Notes under the pieces: model-generated
Database searches by the model: none
What the model saw: only the letters and a program-made list of their open reading frames with translations
Told to the model about the DNA's origin: nothing
In this document: positions 61,315 through 64,000 of the stretch, piece after piece
How the letters are laid out: each line of letters begins with the position of its first letter
Numbering within the stretch: position 1 is the stretch's first letter
Origin: Chryseobacterium fluminis
GTDB lineage: Bacteria > Bacteroidota > Bacteroidia > Flavobacteriales > Weeksellaceae
Direction of reading: 5' to 3'
Length of the DNA: 64,000 nucleotides
Assembly (NCBI RefSeq): GCF_026314945.1
Contig: NZ_CP111121.1
Coordinates: 1,736,001-1,800,000, forward strand
Made by a program: the position numbers and the translations under genes

Positions 61315-61356
61315 TTTGTATTGCATAATACCATTTTAATTACATATCTTTGTAAT
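61315..61356 (+). promoter_or_regulatory. PadR-PspC operon promoter with candidate PadR operator
   Basis: A -7 box TATCTTTG (61345-61352) has a possible TTG -33 element at 61321-61323. The inverted repeat ATTACA-TATCTT-TGTAAT (61339-61356) is centred on the -7 box, in line with PadR autorepression. The leader to the ATG is 78 nt. Confidence 0.6.
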
Positions 61357-61430
61357 GTAAAATCGAAATAGGATCGACTAGCTAGGATCCGGATTCGGAA
61401 TTATATAACCCATTAACAAAACTTATAAAG

Positions 61431-61760
61431 ATGAATACTGAAAATACCAAAGCGCAAATGCGAAAAGGGATTCTGGAATTCTGTATTTTGAGCCTCATCA
61501 ATCATCGTGAAATGTATGTTTCCGATCTAATCGATGAACTGAAAAAAGGAAAACTGGATGTCGTGGAAGGAACCCTCTACCCTCTTTTAACAAGATTAAA
61601 AAACGGAGAATTTCTCTCTTACCGGTGGGAAGAATCTACAGGAGGCCCTCCGAGAAAATATTATCAGATCACAGAAAAAGGGAAACTTTTTTTAGGTGAA
61701 CTTCAGAATACCTGGAACGACTTGACAGATGCCGTAAATCAAATAACACAAAAGAACTAA
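61431..61760 (+). CDS. PadR-family transcriptional regulator
   Basis: A 109-residue winged-helix repressor: RKGILEFCILSLINHREMYVSDLIDELKKGKLDVVEGTLYPLLTRLKNGEFLSYRWEESTGGPPRKYYQITEKGKLFL covers the PadR domain with the EGTLYPLLTRL recognition helix and the GGPPRKYY wing. It is 11 nt upstream of the PspC-domain gene, a pairing common in Bacteroidota, and probably represses its own operon. Confidence 0.94.
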   Translation: MNTENTKAQMRKGILEFCILSLINHREMYVSDLIDELKKGKLDVVEGTLYPLLTRLKNGEFLSYRWEESTGGPPRKYYQITEKGKLFLGELQNTWNDLTDAVNQITQKN

Positions 61761-61771
61761 AAAACAAAGCT

Positions 61772-63493
61772 ATGAACAAAACACTCTCAATAGGACTCGC
61801 AGGTTTTTCTTTTACTATAGAAGAACACGCATATATAAAGCTGAGCGATTATCTGAACGCGCTGAGAAGCTCTCTGGATGCTTCGGAAGCAGATGAGGTA
61901 ATGCACGATATAGAAATCAGAATGGTGGAAATCTTCAGAGATACGATGGCCAAACGTGAAGTCATCAATGATTCTGATGTAGAAAGAGTAATTGCCCAAA
62001 TCGGTTCTCCTGAAAAAATTGAAGAACAGGAGGAAGCCTATTATTCTGAAAAAAACACTAAAAAGACATACTCGTCCGGAACAGAATATACGGATAAAAG
62101 ACAGTTATTCCGCGACCCTGAAAGACAGAAAATAGCAGGAGTATGTGCAGGACTGGCTCACTATGTCGGGATGGATATCACAGCGATGAGAGCGATATGG
62201 TTAGGCGTTTTTGTTCTTGGAATTTTCACTGCAGCCATTTCTTCATCACTGGTCGTATTGCTTTACATCATTCTGTGGATTGTGTTACCAAAAGCGGAAA
62301 CTGCGGCAGATTTCCTGAAAATGAAGGGAAAGCCTATGAACTTCGACAATCTTAAGAGTGAGTCTAATAAATTGGTACAGTTTGCCAATGAGTCTACCCA
62401 GAGAGTCGGAGAAATATACATCGAAAACAAACCTTATATCAATAACGCAAGCAGCGGAATCTGGAATGTTTTTAAATATATCGTGGGAGGTATCCTGGCT
62501 TTAATGGCCGTGAGCAGCATCGTTGGAGTATTCGTTGTTTTCGGACTTTTCGGAATGGATTCTAATTTTCCGGGAGCTAATGAAATCAGATTTTATTTTG
62601 ATGACAACGGACTGGATAAAATATTATCAGCCATCATCATTATAGGCTCCCTGATCCCTGCCATCATCTTCAGCCTATTAAGCATCAAGATATTCTCCCC
62701 TAAGACAAAACTCAGAAATATCGGTTGGGTAATCGGTGCCTTATTTATTATCCTGATTGGTCTGGGATCTTATTTCGGAGTAAGCATGGCCAAAAAAGAA
62801 ATGTTTCTGAAAGGCCATAAGGAAGATACCGAAGAAGTTGCAATCAGTACCACTTCTGACAGTTTATATGTCGATCTTAAACAGGTAACCATTCCTCAGA
62901 ACTTTATCGGATACGATGACGACCTTTATTCTGATAAGATATCGGTGTATGAAAAAGACTGGGTTCATGTACAGATTACAAGAAAAGCCGACATTAAAAC
63001 ACCTTACCTGATCATTAAAAAAGAAGCAAAAGGCTACAACTTACCTCTTAATGTGAGCATCCCGGTAGAAGTGATCAATAATAAGGTAATTCTTCCTAAC
63101 TACATCAAATATCCTTATGAACACAGGTTCAGAGATTTTAGTGTAAATTACGAATTGGTGGTTCCTATCAAAACAGTCGTAATACCTGTGGAAAAAGATG
63201 GCATCAGCTTTGACGGAGACTTAAATGCAGATGGTATTGATGATAATGAACAGGATACAGATGATGAAGAAAATATCAGAATTGAAAAAAATAAAATCAC
63301 GGTAAACGGTTCCACCATTGAGTATAATTCCAACGATGAAGACAGCATCATCATTAACGGAAAAAAGGTTCCCGCCAATCAGGCAGATCAGGTGATCGAC
63401 TCCATGAAATCAAATATCAAAAAGATGAAAGGAGGTAACGTAGATATCAAAGTAAACGAAGCTAAAAACGAAATTTCTATAAAAACCAAATAA
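61772..63493 (+). CDS. PspC-domain membrane protein
   Basis: A 573-residue protein. Residues 1-90 contain a cytoplasmic region with the ExxDEVMHDIEIRMVEIFRD helix of the DUF1700-like type. The PspC domain is RDPERQKIAGVCAGLAHYVGMDITAMRAIWL followed by a helix (about 112-175). More helices follow at about 230-260, 280-305 and 315-340, then a long periplasmic part (about 350-573) rich in D/E/N with DGDLNADGIDDNEQDTDDEE, an EF-hand-like acidic segment. Envelope-stress sensing with the PadR regulator is plausible but not shown. Confidence 0.9.
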   Translation: MNKTLSIGLAGFSFTIEEHAYIKLSDYLNALRSSLDASEADEVMHDIEIRMVEIFRDTMAKREVINDSDVERVIAQIGSPEKIEEQEEAYYSEKNTKKTYSSGTEYTDKRQLFRDPERQKIAGVCAGLAHYVGMDITAMRAIWLGVFVLGIFTAAISSSLVVLLYIILWIVLPKAETAADFLKMKGKPMNFDNLKSESNKLVQFANESTQRVGEIYIENKPYINNASSGIWNVFKYIVGGILALMAVSSIVGVFVVFGLFGMDSNFPGANEIRFYFDDNGLDKILSAIIIIGSLIPAIIFSLLSIKIFSPKTKLRNIGWVIGALFIILIGLGSYFGVSMAKKEMFLKGHKEDTEEVAISTTSDSLYVDLKQVTIPQNFIGYDDDLYSDKISVYEKDWVHVQITRKADIKTPYLIIKKEAKGYNLPLNVSIPVEVINNKVILPNYIKYPYEHRFRDFSVNYELVVPIKTVVIPVEKDGISFDGDLNADGIDDNEQDTDDEENIRIEKNKITVNGSTIEYNSNDEDSIIINGKKVPANQADQVIDSMKSNIKKMKGGNVDIKVNEAKNEISIKTK

Positions 63494-63658
63494 TAAACTG
63501 CAGAGAGTGGCAGAAGGTGTGGATGGATAGCCAATGGTTTGAAATTCACACTCTTCTTCTCTCTTCATCACACAAAAAAACAAATTTTAATTACTGCATA
63601 TCAGAAATTTATATTATCTTCGTACAAAATTAATAACCCCAATCAAAAACGTAAACAA
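63494..63658. promoter_or_regulatory. Spacer and promoter region of the 20-codon peptide gene
   Basis: A TATCTTCG box (TAnnTTTG variant) lies at about 63615-63622, some 36 nt before the peptide ATG. Confidence 0.45.
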
Positions 63659-63721
63659 ATGGTTCAATTAGCACTAGAAATAGTAATCAAAATCGCAGAT
63701 TTAATCAGCGGATTGTTTTAA
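63659..63721 (+). CDS. Putative 20-residue amphipathic peptide
   Basis: A 20-codon frame, MVQLALEIVIKIADLISGL plus a terminal Phe. On a helical wheel L4, I8, V9, I12, L15, I16 and L19 form one hydrophobic face, with E7, K11, D14 on the other, like short membrane-active or phenol-soluble-modulin-type peptides. It has a -7-like box upstream and a strong terminator downstream, which argues for a real transcript, but coding is unproven. Confidence 0.5.
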   Translation: MVQLALEIVIKIADLISGLF

Positions 63722-63748
63722 GAGCAACAATATTTCAATATATTTGTA

Positions 63749-63779
63749 AAGTATAACCAAAGTTTGGTTATACTTTTTT
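63749..63779 (+). terminator. Terminator after the 20-residue peptide gene
   Basis: A perfect 13-bp stem (63749-63761 and 63763-63775) centred on AAAGTTT, followed by TTTTTG. Confidence 0.85.
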
Positions 63780-63797
63780 GTTTTTAATTCTGAATTT

Positions 63798-64000
63798 ATG
63801 AAAAAACTGATAGGCAAACTGATGCTGAAAATTTTAGGCTGGAAAGTCGTTCTCCAGGGTGACGCCGACAGCCTGAACAGGTGTATCCTCGTGGTAGCGC
63901 CTCACACTCACAATATGGAATACATTTTGGGAAACCTTGCCTACTGGTCTTTAGAAAAACCGATAAAAATCATCATTAAAGATGCTCATACCAAAGCCTG
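63798..64000 (+). CDS. Start of 1-acyl-glycerol-3-phosphate acyltransferase-like protein (partial)
   Basis: The first 67 codons are present. MKKLIGKLMLKILGWKVVLQGD is followed by CILVVAPHTHNMEYILG, where HTHNME takes the place of the acyltransferase H-x4-D motif as in divergent PlsC-like proteins of Bacteroidota, and by KIIIKDAH. The frame is open to the window end. Substrate not certain. Confidence 0.8.
   Translation, partial: MKKLIGKLMLKILGWKVVLQGDADSLNRCILVVAPHTHNMEYILGNLAYWSLEKPIKIIIKDAHTKA

Overview
The window looks like chromosomal DNA of a Chryseobacterium-type member of the Bacteroidota (Flavobacteriia). Support comes from the gliding/type IX secretion genes gldJ-porU-porV, two GLPGLI-family genes, a mevalonate-pathway decarboxylase, AT-rich spacers, TAnnTTTG (-7) promoter boxes in place of sigma70 -10 boxes, and no Shine-Dalgarno sites before most genes. 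I saw no rRNA, tRNA, CRISPR array or intact insertion sequence.

Layout. 1-2.1 kb: efflux operon (TetR, TolC-type channel, start of a probable HlyD adaptor) with a TetR operator candidate. 2.3-9.6 kb: housekeeping (holB, a decayed aldehyde dehydrogenase, outer-membrane protein-lptC-anmK, SRPBCC protein, NUDIX, murF). 9.6-16.6 kb: gldJ, porU, porV. 16.9-25.8 kb: FUSC transporter, phosphopantetheinyl transferase, a low-GC accessory patch with a frameshifted GLPGLI gene, HugZ-like oxidase, ahcY, lipoprotein, YiaA-like protein, purE. 25.9-31.6 kb: transporters plus a Tae4-like peptidoglycan amidase with a probable lipoprotein immunity gene, lying between purE and purK. 31.8-37 kb: purK, DUF1543, TauE/SafE-DUF1634, VOC, NTF2-like, endonuclease/phosphatase-like protein. 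37.3-38.4 kb: GLPGLI gene behind a double-glycine bacteriocin-like peptide. 38.7-42.7 kb: mvaD, acyl-CoA ligase, epimerase. 42.9-45.7 kb: a graspetide operon. 45.8-55.2 kb: hydrolase, pdxJ, MscS channel, lipoproteins, ung, GNAT, mutS2. 55.4-58.6 kb: diverged direct repeats, small ABC unit, cobalamin riboswitch and thioesterase. 58.6-64 kb: WG-repeat/HD/XAC2610-like operon, PadR-PspC operon, a 20-codon peptide gene and the start of an acyltransferase.

Most notable is the graspetide operon: three precursors with a PFFASFLE leader and a KYPSD microviridin-type core, two ATP-grasp ligases, and a terminator between precursors and enzymes. The two longer precursors carry four T-x4-D modules at exact 8-residue spacing before the core; the third carries two. 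This fits the multicore chryseoviridin type of graspetide known from Chryseobacterium, here as a 4/4/2 ring set. No exporter or leader peptidase is encoded beside it.

A second pattern is regulatory. Six genes (holB, murF, FUSC, DUF1543, TauE/SafE, mutS2) have a TAnnTTTG box ending exactly 4 nt before the start codon, which predicts leaderless mRNAs. Start positions here were chosen from protein N-termini and these boxes; where a longer open frame exists, I give the start I prefer.
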